Shown here one piece after another: positions 1-5,974 of a stretch of DNA of 5,974 bases. How positions within the stretch are numbered: the first letter of the stretch is position 1; the number at the start of each line of letters is the position of its first letter. Position numbers and translations under genes: made by a program. Under the pieces are notes generated by a model that was not told the DNA's origin, made no database searches, and saw only the letters and a list, made by a program, of their open reading frames with translations. This stretch comes from Limnoglobus sp. (lineage in GTDB: Bacteria; Planctomycetota; Planctomycetia; Gemmatales; Gemmataceae): NCBI GenBank assembly GCA_025353985.1, contig JANXNT010000741.1, positions 1-5,974 on the forward strand, given 5' to 3'.

Positions 1-26
1 CTGGCTCGCATGAATGTCAACAGTGC

Positions 27-245
27 CTAAACCACTTGAGCTGACTTCGATTCCATTCGAGTTCTTTCTGTTGAGACGCTTCGTACAAATTCGGCGACAG
101 TTGGGATGGCGATGGCATCATCCCAAGAAAAAGCACGATAAGCAGCATACTGGCATCCACGAACCGAATCGAGTTGCTCGATCCGGTCGCTCGGATCTTT
201 AGGCACTTTGGGGTCAGGACTATCCAAACCGTGGATTTGTGTCAC
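27..245 (-). CDS. Possible small hypothetical protein (72 aa, GTG start)
   Basis: I do not recognise this protein. It would start at a GTG (243-245) preceded by a good ribosome-binding sequence, AGGAAAGG on the minus strand (252-259), with a 6-base spacer; this is the main reason to take it seriously. The product is short and fairly charged, rich in Asp, Arg, Ser and Glu. It has no signal peptide, membrane segment or recognisable motif. It lies 56 bases downstream of the DUF1080 gene on the same strand, so it could be the last gene of that transcript. Codon third positions are less GC-rich than in the neighbouring genes, which weakens the case. It could equally be non-coding or the remnant of a longer gene. 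If it is not a gene, the whole stretch 1-301 is intergenic and I see nothing else in it. Confidence 0.35.
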   Translation of the reverse strand: MTQIHGLDSPDPKVPKDPSDRIEQLDSVRGCQYAAYRAFSWDDAIAIPTVAEFVRSVSTERTRMESKSAQVV

Positions 246-301
246 AATGCGCCTTTCCTACTAACGGTAAAATACGATCCGCAATACAGTTTATGTCCCA
301 A

Positions 302-1075
302 TCACTTCGCGATTTCTTTCACGCGGATGTTCTTGTAGCGCACGAACTGCTTCGTGTAGTTGCCGCCGCCGTGGACTTGCAGCGCGATGCCGCCCTTGTC
401 GCCGAGGCGCTTTTCGCTGTCGGTGTAGTGCATGAACTTCACGCCATTGATCCACGTCGTGATCGTCGGCGGGTTATTGACGATGCGTGCGCGGAGTTCT
501 TGCCACTCGCCGTGCTTCCAGAATTTCGGCCAGTCGGCGGCGGTCACGGGGCACGGGAAGCCGCCATCGGGTTGGCCGCTCGGCACCTTGATTTCTTTGA
601 CGTTTTTGATGAAGTCGAAGTTGCGGACGTGCGGTTTGCCACCGATGCCTTCGCCGTAAATGCCCATCAGGTTGCCACCTTGATGGTAATCGATCATCGC
701 TTGATAGCACTTGCCGGTATCGGTGCTGCGGAGGAACAGGCCGCTATCGGGGCCATCGTCGTTCCGCATTTCGAGCGCGATTTCGAAATCGCCATACTCT
801 TTCTCGGTGATGATGATGCCGCCATTCGCGGGCACATCTTGGCTGCCGACGATCGCCCCATCCTCGACGACCCACTTGCCGCCCGACTTGTTTTTGCTCG
901 TCCCGCTATGCCCCGTCTTCGCGGAGACTTTCCAGCCATCCAGGGTTTTGCCGTCGAAGATCGTTGTGAACCCTTTGTCGTCGAACGCCTCCGGTTTCGG
1001 GATTTCCGCGACCGCCACCGTCGCCAGAAGTACAATCAGCCCACCGACACCGAACAGCCACTTACGTGAAAACAT
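302..1075 (-). CDS. Secreted DUF1080 / 3-keto-disaccharide hydrolase-like protein
   Basis: A 257-aa exported protein with a single DUF1080 domain (Pfam 3-keto-disaccharide hydrolase), a concanavalin-like beta-sandwich fold abundant in planctomycetes. Residues 1-23 form a signal peptide: basic MFSRK, a hydrophobic core, and an AVA cleavage site before Glu24. Family landmarks appear in order: FDGKTLDGWK (40-49), WVVEDGAIVG (68-77), a strand with DFEIALEMRNDDGPDSGLFL (96-115), YQAMIDYHQGG (124-134), WQELRARIVNNPP (191-203), ITTWINGV (205-212), GGIALQVHGG (228-237) and the terminal VRYKNIRVKEI (245-255). Length is typical for a one-domain member. The ATG is preceded by GGGAG on the minus strand, 7 bases upstream. 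Some family members hydrolyse 3-keto-glycosides, but many are uncharacterised, so the exact substrate is unknown. Action in the periplasm or at the cell surface is inferred from the signal peptide. The gene upstream on the same strand encodes another exported protein. Confidence 0.93.
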   Translation of the reverse strand: MFSRKWLFGVGGLIVLLATVAVAEIPKPEAFDDKGFTTIFDGKTLDGWKVSAKTGHSGTSKNKSGGKWVVEDGAIVGSQDVPANGGIIITEKEYGDFEIALEMRNDDGPDSGLFLRSTDTGKCYQAMIDYHQGGNLMGIYGEGIGGKPHVRNFDFIKNVKEIKVPSGQPDGGFPCPVTAADWPKFWKHGEWQELRARIVNNPPTITTWINGVKFMHYTDSEKRLGDKGGIALQVHGGGNYTKQFVRYKNIRVKEIAK

Positions 1076-1164
1076 CGAAATACTCCCTTGGAAAGGAATC
1101 TCACCAGTGCGAGATCATCTGCCAAGGGTATCAGGAGCGAAGTGGAATTGCCAACGGAACGCAG

Positions 1165-1440
1165 TCAAATCCAGCGAACCCACGGCAATGCGTGGCCCAA
1201 CATCAGGGGCGAAAGGTTGCGGAGCGCGTCTTCGAGTTCGAACTTGTTGCCCGCCGGGCGTGTGCCAAGTTGCGCAGGAACCGCAGGCTTCGTGGCTTCG
1301 TTCGCAAGGTGAAATTCGCGCGATACCGGCGTCGGCTCTTGGCCATCGTCTGGCGACGCGATACCGCCCGGCACCATCGCCGAACAACTCGACGCCACTA
1401 CAACGCATACCCACACCGCACAGAACATCCGTGTCCGCAT
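1165..1440 (-). CDS. Small exported protein, possibly a lipoprotein (91 aa)
   Basis: I do not recognise the family. The chosen ATG (1438-1440) has a G-rich ribosome-binding stretch (GGGGGG) about 6 bases upstream. The open frame continues further upstream to 1590, but that extension would run into the divergent trmL gene and bury the signal peptide. From this start the product begins with basic MRTR, then a hydrophobic core FCAVWVCVVVASSC (6-19). This could be cleaved by signal peptidase I after CSA (19-21), or lipidated at Cys19 through a degenerate lipobox (ASSC). The rest is a short polar tail containing a Pro-rich stretch, with an amphipathic C-terminus (FELEDALRNLSPLML, 67-81). It lies 89 bases upstream of the DUF1080 gene on the same strand, so the two may be co-transcribed. 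The signal-like N-terminus supports it being real; no function can be assigned. Confidence 0.45.
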   Translation of the reverse strand: MRTRMFCAVWVCVVVASSCSAMVPGGIASPDDGQEPTPVSREFHLANEATKPAVPAQLGTRPAGNKFELEDALRNLSPLMLGHALPWVRWI

Positions 1441-1537
1441 GATTCGCCCCCCATTGCCGAATGATAAGTGGCGAACGATAGCAACGCCCCATAAGAACGC
1501 AAGTGGGAAAGTCGGTAAACTTCGATGGAGTGCCGTC

Positions 1538-2005
1538 GTGTTACACGTGGCGTTGTGGGAGCCGGAAATTCCGCCAAACACGGGGAACATTGCCCGGCTA
1601 TGCGCGGCAAACGGCGTGCGGTTGCACCTGATCGGGCGGTTGGGGTTTCGCCTGGACGATAAGACCGTGAAGCGAGCGGGCCTCGATTACTGGCCGCACG
1701 TCGATTGGGTTCAACACGTCACATTCGCAGACTTCGAAGCGAGTTTCGGGACGGGAACTATCGTGCCAGGCTTGTGGGCGATCGAGTGCCCCGCACCGGC
1801 GACCTACACGCAAGCCACGTTCCAAGATGGCGATTGCCTGCTGTTCGGGGCCGAATCGAAGGGGCTACCGCCAGGGATTCGCGAAAAGTATGCCGCCCGG
1901 CTGCTCGAAATCCCGATGCGGTCGCCGCACGTACGCAGCTTGAACCTCGCCACATCGGTCGGCATCGTGCTCTACGAGGCACTGCGCCAACTGCACCGCT
2001 GGTAA
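1538..2005 (+). CDS. trmL: tRNA (cytidine/uridine(34)-2'-O)-methyltransferase TrmL
   Basis: A SPOUT-superfamily (SpoU/TrmH class) methyltransferase that uses S-adenosylmethionine to 2'-O-methylate the wobble nucleotide 34 of certain leucine tRNAs in the cytoplasm. All three SPOUT motifs are present in the 155-aa product: motif 1 EPEIPPNTGNIAR (8-20), motif 2 LLFGAESKGLP (101-111), and motif 3 from IPM (125-127) through RSLNLATSVGIVLYEALRQ (133-151). The latter sequence forms part of the trefoil-knot AdoMet site. DDKTVKRAGLDYW (40-52) is also typical. The start is the GTG at 1538: it gives the family N-terminus (V/M)LHVALWEPEI, has GGAG at 1527-1530 with a 7-base spacer, and yields the family length (E. 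coli TrmL is about 157 aa). An in-frame ATG at 1439 would add 33 residues unlike the family and overlap the divergent gene. Two hairpins follow the stop codon. Confidence 0.95.
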   Translation: MLHVALWEPEIPPNTGNIARLCAANGVRLHLIGRLGFRLDDKTVKRAGLDYWPHVDWVQHVTFADFEASFGTGTIVPGLWAIECPAPATYTQATFQDGDCLLFGAESKGLPPGIREKYAARLLEIPMRSPHVRSLNLATSVGIVLYEALRQLHRW

Positions 2006-2017
2006 AACCCGCACACT

Positions 2018-2040
2018 TTGCCACGTTTCCCGTGCGGCAA
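2018..2040 (+). other. Hairpin downstream of trmL
   Basis: TTGCCACG pairs with CGT and GGCAA around a TTTCC loop, with a two-base GC bulge on the 3' side, giving eight base pairs. It begins 12 bases after the trmL stop codon. There is no T-tract, so it is more likely an RNA 3'-end stabiliser or part of a compound terminator with the next hairpin than a terminator by itself. It could also be chance. Confidence 0.25.
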
Positions 2041-2054
2041 TGCCTTCCATCATG

Positions 2055-2073
2055 CGCGACGGCATCGCGTTTT
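2055..2073 (+). terminator. Possible weak intrinsic terminator after trmL
   Basis: CGCGA (2055-2059) and TCGCG (2065-2069) form a perfect five-pair stem around a five-base loop, directly followed by TTTT (2070-2073). This is a short terminator-like structure 50 bases after the trmL stop. It ends 15 bases before the next start codon at 2089, so it could instead reduce read-through or translation of the 94-aa gene. The short stem and four-base T run make it a modest prediction. Confidence 0.3.
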
Positions 2074-2088
2074 GCCGATGATATTCGT

Positions 2089-2373
2089 ATGACGGAACCA
2101 GTGATTGCACTCTCGACGCAAGACGAATTGCGGCACTTCGTACGCATCGCATTGTGCGAGCAAGATGCCCTCGACCTCGAACGCACGCCGTTCTACGAGA
2201 CGCCCATCGTGCGTGGCGGCGCACAATGGGGCACGGTGTTCCACGTCGAAGGCCCACGAATGCTACGAACCAGCGCGATCTGGTCCGAACCCGACGACCG
2301 CATCGTGTTTTACAACTCGACCGGCCAGCGAGTACGAGTGGTTAAACTCAGCGAATCGCTGGCGGCGCGGTGA
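2089..2373 (+). CDS. Hypothetical protein, 94 aa
   Basis: I do not recognise a named family. The product starts MTEPVIALSTQDELRHFV and is soluble and mixed alpha/beta in character: an N-terminal helix-like segment rich in Asp/Glu/Leu (10-32), then alternating hydrophobic strand-like stretches such as WGTVFHVEGPR (47-57), SAIWSEPDDRIVFYNSTGQRVRVVKL (62-87). There is no signal peptide, cysteine cluster or membrane span. The frame is open upstream across trmL, but that part is a shadow of trmL; the ATG at 2089 is the first sensible start after the trmL stop. No clear Shine-Dalgarno precedes it, so the start is less secure than its neighbours'. The spacing of 83 bases after trmL, same strand, allows co-transcription if the hairpins between do not terminate. 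GC-rich codon third positions resemble trmL's, which supports coding. Confidence 0.65.
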   Translation: MTEPVIALSTQDELRHFVRIALCEQDALDLERTPFYETPIVRGGAQWGTVFHVEGPRMLRTSAIWSEPDDRIVFYNSTGQRVRVVKLSESLAAR

Positions 2374-2390
2374 AGTAGTGGCGTGGGAAT

Positions 2391-2404
2391 CGATTGACGA
2401 TTGA
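2391..2404 (+). repeat. 7-bp tandem repeat CGATTGA x2
   Basis: Two perfect adjacent copies of CGATTGA (2391-2397 and 2398-2404), followed by CG. The duplication creates two TTGACG hexamers (2394-2399 and 2401-2406). The second is the predicted -35 box of the promoter below. It may simply be a slippage product, or it may extend a regulator site. Confidence 0.6.
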
Positions 2405-2429
2405 CGTGTCGTGAGAGTTGGGTTAAAAT
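2401..2429 (+). promoter_or_regulatory. Sigma70-type promoter for the DUF5678-like/retropepsin-like unit
   Basis: The -35 box TTGACG (2401-2406, five of six consensus bases) is separated by exactly 17 bases from the -10 box TAAAAT (2424-2429, five of six). This is the best promoter match I found in the window. It lies in the 112-base gap after the 94-aa gene and points at the start codon at 2486, giving an expected transcription start near 2436 and a leader of about 50 bases. Confidence 0.65.
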
Positions 2430-2433
2430 CCAT

Positions 2434-2453
2434 AACTAGTGTAAACTAGTGTA
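2434..2453 (+). repeat. 10-bp tandem direct repeat at the predicted transcription start (operator candidate)
   Basis: Two perfect adjacent copies of AACTAGTGTA (2434-2443 and 2444-2453). Each contains the palindromic core ACTAGT. The 10-base period is about one helical turn, so two identical sites would face the same side of the DNA. The repeat sits 5-24 bases downstream of the -10 box, where a bound repressor would block initiation. The operator role is an inference; the repeat itself is plain in the sequence. Confidence 0.6.
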
Positions 2454-2485
2454 GGTCTGCACTGTGATTCTTACGGAGTTTTGTC

Positions 2486-2803
2486 GTGAAACCAATCACC
2501 TTGCACGATCCCATTCTTGAACCAGCAAGCATCACTGACATCGAGTTTAGAGTTCCAATGGAAGATATTTTCCTCGAACTCGATTCAGAAGGATTGGCCG
2601 CGCAGGCAGATATTGCGTGGATCGATGACCAATACAATGCGGGCGCATTCACCGACTACGAAGGCGAACATGTCGCCGTCGTAGGCAAGAAGTTGCTCGG
2701 CCATCACAAACGATTGAAAACGCTTCGCGAAGAGGTGTCTCAATCTTCGGGATACCCGCTCTCGCGAATCGTGATTTCGTACATCGACCGATCGACCGAC
2801 TGA
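2486..2803 (+). CDS. DUF5678-like small protein (105 aa)
   Basis: The C-terminal half resembles the DUF5678 family of small bacterial and archaeal proteins of unknown function: DYEGEHVAVVGKKLLGHHKRLKTLREEV (57-84), then an SRIVISYID strand (93-101). The pattern is 'gk(W/Y)VAivgg.vv..g..l.el...v...p...ivi..v'. The N-terminal 45 residues are acidic (MEDIFLELDSEGL, 25-37) and may form an extra interaction segment. No signal peptide or membrane span. The start is a GTG with GGAG (2475-2478) and a 7-base spacer. It is the first gene after the predicted promoter and tandem repeat, and the next gene's ribosome-binding site begins only 4 bases after its stop codon, implying co-transcription. Codon use is less GC-rich than in flanking genes. 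The family call comes from reading the motif, not a profile search. Function unknown; a partner or regulator of the protease-like neighbour is a hypothesis. Confidence 0.75.
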   Translation: MKPITLHDPILEPASITDIEFRVPMEDIFLELDSEGLAAQADIAWIDDQYNAGAFTDYEGEHVAVVGKKLLGHHKRLKTLREEVSQSSGYPLSRIVISYIDRSTD

Positions 2804-2817
2804 GTTTGGAGTCACCC

Positions 2818-3324
2818 TTGGCAAGACTTCGCCTGAGTACGCGTGTTCGTGATGAACAATTTATTAGCAACGGTAAAATCATTCGTTTGCCGACCATGCG
2901 GTTGCATATCGATTTGCACTTCGTTTCGCCAAATGAAAAACAGGGCTGGCGACCTCGCGGGCAAATCGACCAACAGCGGCGTATCGACGCCGTTGTCGAT
3001 ACGGGGGCATGGCTCACGAATATCGAATACGATAAATGGGAACCGTTCGCGAGCGAAATCCACTGGCTGAATTCTGAGCCAGCAGAGATATTGAGAGGCG
3101 GGTCCACTATCCCGTATCGACTCGGCCTCATTCTTTTGGCCGCCTCTGACAACCAAAATCGTTGGATGCCACCCGCCTGGACTGTCGCACGATGTTTGGA
3201 GCAGCACGCAGACAATCCGTGTTCTGTACTCGGACTGACCTCGCCGTTCTTCAAGAATAATCGAAGTTTGAGACACGCGAGTTCTTCAGCGAATGATGTC
3301 AGCGAACAAACGCAAGTATGGTGA
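2818..3324 (+). CDS. Retropepsin-like (clan AA) aspartic protease-like protein (168 aa)
   Basis: Two landmarks of a single-domain retropepsin fold are visible. The first is a catalytic-loop motif IDAVVDTGAWLTNI (56-69), with Asp61-Thr-Gly-Ala as the active-site triad context. The second is a late hydrophobic-hydrophobic-Gly motif, SVLGLTSPFF (136-145), the usual second half of the psi-structure. Such proteins act as homodimers, each subunit giving one Asp. The N-terminal stretch MRLHIDLHF (27-35) is a plausible first strand. The start is a TTG at 2818 with GGAG (2808-2811) and a 6-base spacer; an in-frame TTG at 2806 lacks such spacing. It follows the DUF5678-like gene by 14 bases. No signal peptide, so it is probably cytoplasmic. 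The 20-residue C-terminal tail is Ser/Gln-rich and probably disordered. Family identity is inferred from motifs; activity and substrate are unknown. Confidence 0.72.
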   Translation: MARLRLSTRVRDEQFISNGKIIRLPTMRLHIDLHFVSPNEKQGWRPRGQIDQQRRIDAVVDTGAWLTNIEYDKWEPFASEIHWLNSEPAEILRGGSTIPYRLGLILLAASDNQNRWMPPAWTVARCLEQHADNPCSVLGLTSPFFKNNRSLRHASSSANDVSEQTQVW

Positions 3325-3361
3325 CTCGAAGATCCAAAATTATTTTAGCGCCCACACGCCC

Positions 3362-4849
<1,488 letters not shown>

Positions 4850-4885
4850 GGGAGTGGCCTCGAACGAGGAAGGGGACATTCGCAT

Positions 4886-4913
4886 ATTGTCCACCTGCAC
4901 GCCGTGGCGTCAA
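4886..4913 (-). promoter_or_regulatory. Candidate promoter for the aldehyde dehydrogenase gene
   Basis: On the minus strand, TTGACG (4908-4913, five of six consensus bases) and GACAAT (4886-4891, four of six) are separated by 16 bases. Transcription would start near 4879, leaving about 30 bases of leader that contain the GAGG ribosome-binding site (4858-4861). If real, it rules out the upstream start codons of the dehydrogenase for this transcript and makes the gene independent of the WD40 gene. Confidence 0.35.
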
Positions 4914-4920
4914 GTTCCAA

Positions 4921-5892
4921 TTATGGCCCCGCTGCCCATAACTTCACGGTGCCATCAGCGGCCCCGCTAGCAATGCGTTGGCCGTCCGATGTGAATGTCA
5001 CGCACGTGACCGAACCGCGATGGCCTTCGAGCGTCGCGAGCACGTTGCCGGTTGCGATGTCCCAGATTCGCACGAGGCCATCTTCGTGAACCGATGCCAG
5101 TTTGCGGCCATCGTCGCTGAGCGCGAGGTTCATCGTGCGGCCAATCGGGCCGGTCCATTCGGGGCGCATCGTTTTGGTGGTCGTGTCGAATAATTTGATA
5201 CCGGTGCCCGAGCCGCCCGCGATCAGTGTCTTGCCATCGGGCGTGTATGCGAGCGCACTAATATGCCCACCCGTCACCTTCATCCCACCGAGCGCCCGGC
5301 CACTCGGTAGTTCCCAGATTTTGATCGTGCCATCGCTGCACCCGGACGCGAAACTGTTGCCCGTCGGTGCGGCCAATATCGCGTGAACGTGCTTCGTGTG
5401 GCCCTTCAAAGTCTGGAGTAATTTTCGGTCGGCGATGTTCCAGATGCGCACGAGTTTGTCGGCCCCGCCACTCACGAGATAGCGACCATCGCCACTGAAC
5501 GCGACGCATTCGGCGGACTTCGTGTGATCGTGAAACGCGACGGTTTCCGTACCCGTTTCGACATCCCAAATTTTCACATCGCCATCGTCCGACGCCGACG
5601 CCAGCGAACGATCATCGGGGGAAAATGTCATTCCGCGGATCGGTTTGGAATGTGCCGAAATCACTTGCCGCTTCGTGCCGGCGATCGCATCCCAAACGAC
5701 GATATTGCCATCGTCGGCCGCCGACGCGATGTGACGGCCATCGTGCGAATGTGCCAGCGAACGCACCACGCCCACGTGCCCGCGCCACGTCGCCAACGAG
5801 TCGTCGCGATGGTGCAGCAACGCCCAGCCGATGGCCGCAAAAACAGCCACCGCAAGGAGTGCCAATATCGATCTGCGAAACGGAATCGTCAT
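4921..5892 (-). CDS. Membrane-anchored seven-bladed WD40 repeat protein
   Basis: From the chosen ATG the product is 323 aa. MTIPFRR is followed by a hydrophobic segment, SILALLAVAVFAAIGWALL (8-26), that reads as an uncleaved signal anchor. The rest is seven WD40 repeats of about 42 residues: roughly 33-78, 79-121, 122-163, 164-205, 206-246, 247-288 and 289-323. Repeat ends are VVWD, KIWD, RIWN, KIWE, KLFD, RIWD and KLW; GH dipeptides and DG turns recur. Seven repeats make one closed beta-propeller with nothing left over, so it is a pure scaffold: no kinase or other catalytic domain is present. Repeat 5 is the most divergent (LFD instead of WD). The propeller is expected on the extracytoplasmic side. 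The frame is open 24 codons further upstream (GTG at 5964, ATG at 5928), but those residues do not look like a leader and enter repeat-like DNA. No strong Shine-Dalgarno precedes the chosen ATG. Partner unknown. Confidence 0.92.
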   Translation of the reverse strand: MTIPFRRSILALLAVAVFAAIGWALLHHRDDSLATWRGHVGVVRSLAHSHDGRHIASAADDGNIVVWDAIAGTKRQVISAHSKPIRGMTFSPDDRSLASASDDGDVKIWDVETGTETVAFHDHTKSAECVAFSGDGRYLVSGGADKLVRIWNIADRKLLQTLKGHTKHVHAILAAPTGNSFASGCSDGTIKIWELPSGRALGGMKVTGGHISALAYTPDGKTLIAGGSGTGIKLFDTTTKTMRPEWTGPIGRTMNLALSDDGRKLASVHEDGLVRIWDIATGNVLATLEGHRGSVTCVTFTSDGQRIASGAADGTVKLWAAGP

Positions 5893-5954
5893 AGAGTTCG
5901 CATCGGAAATAGACGAAGAACAAAACATTAACCGCGGAGAGGACGCAAGATTTT

Positions 5955-5974
5955 GTAGGGGCACCCCTTGTGGG
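5955..5974. repeat. Truncated palindromic intergenic repeat (REP-like) at the window edge
   Basis: GTAGGGGCACCC (5955-5966) is followed by CTTGT and GGG at the last three bases. This is what one would see if the window cut a hairpin repeat with 5' arm GTAGGGGCACCC, loop CTTGT and a complementary 3' arm. Within the visible part, AGGGG-CA-CCCCT is itself a perfect short inverted repeat. The adjoining stretch 5931-5949, with spaced CGGAGAGGACGC-type motifs, also looks like generic intergenic repeat material. The 3' arm lies outside the window, so this is a partial observation. Confidence 0.4.

Noticed and set aside
14..202. 62-aa plus-strand open frame at the left edge
   Set aside because: Overlaps the better-supported minus-strand 72-aa frame, ends in a low-quality basic sequence and has no ribosome-binding site.
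239..1069. 276-aa plus-strand open frame across the DUF1080 gene
   Set aside because: Antisense shadow of a clearly recognised gene; its composition (Ala/Val/Arg/Asp-rich) is what GC-biased codons give on the opposite strand.
1076..1164. Separate promoter for the DUF1080 gene
   Set aside because: Two TTGGCA hexamers occur on the minus strand, but the -10 candidates 17 bases away match only three of six positions.
1115..1492. 125-aa minus-strand open frame near the exported-protein gene
   Set aside because: Out of frame with the 91-aa ORF that carries a signal peptide; Cys/Arg/Gly-rich shadow sequence.
1705..2373. 222-aa plus-strand frame that would fuse a trmL-overlapping segment to the 94-aa protein
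   Set aside because: The first 128 residues are an alternate-frame shadow of trmL; the real gene starts at the ATG at 2089.
2649..3254. 201-aa and 154-aa minus-strand frames opposite the retropepsin-like gene
   Set aside because: They overlap each other and the plus-strand genes, lack motifs, and one crosses the gene boundary; the plus frames have ribosome-binding sites and recognisable motifs.
3325..3361. Bidirectional terminator between the converging genes
   Set aside because: The 37-base gap has A/T-rich runs but I could not form a stable hairpin next to a T-tract.

Overview
The window looks like chromosomal DNA from a planctomycete, most likely of the Gemmata/Gemmataceae type. This is inferred from the gene mix rather than from a marker gene: a secreted DUF1080 (3-keto-disaccharide hydrolase-like) protein, a membrane-anchored WD40 propeller, small secreted proteins of unknown function, and a DUF5678-like/retropepsin-like pair. 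Base composition is moderately GC-rich over most genes. I see no rRNA, tRNA, CRISPR array, transposase or phage gene.

Left part (1-1440, minus strand). Transcription runs leftward through a 91-aa putative secreted or lipoprotein gene (1165-1440), then a 257-aa DUF1080 protein with a signal peptide (302-1075), then a possible 72-aa small protein (27-245). Gaps of 89 and 56 bases make a short co-transcribed run possible.

Centre (1441-3324, plus strand). A 97-base divergent intergenic region leads into trmL, the tRNA wobble 2'-O-methyltransferase, which almost certainly starts at a GTG at 1538. It is followed by two hairpins and a 94-aa protein of unknown function (2089-2373). Next comes the most interesting segment: a clear sigma70-type promoter (TTGACG-17-TAAAAT, 2401-2429), a perfect 10-bp tandem direct repeat at the expected transcription start (2434-2453), and a tight two-gene unit. 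That unit encodes a DUF5678-like 105-aa protein (2486-2803) and a protein with the hallmarks of a single-domain retropepsin-like aspartic protease (2818-3324, DTGA and VLGL motifs). This segment is visibly poorer in GC than its surroundings.

Right part (3362-5974, minus strand). A complete NAD(P)-dependent aldehyde dehydrogenase (3362-4849) lies downstream of a membrane-anchored seven-bladed WD40 protein (4921-5892). The dehydrogenase may also have its own promoter. The dehydrogenase and the retropepsin-like gene converge with only 37 bases between their ends. The extreme right edge holds the start of what looks like a palindromic intergenic repeat, cut off by the window.

Functionally, these are mostly independent housekeeping or accessory genes: tRNA modification, aldehyde oxidation and extracytoplasmic sugar-related chemistry. 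The exception is the two-gene DUF5678-like/retropepsin-like unit, which looks like a self-contained regulated module of unknown function and is the best candidate here for an undescribed system.
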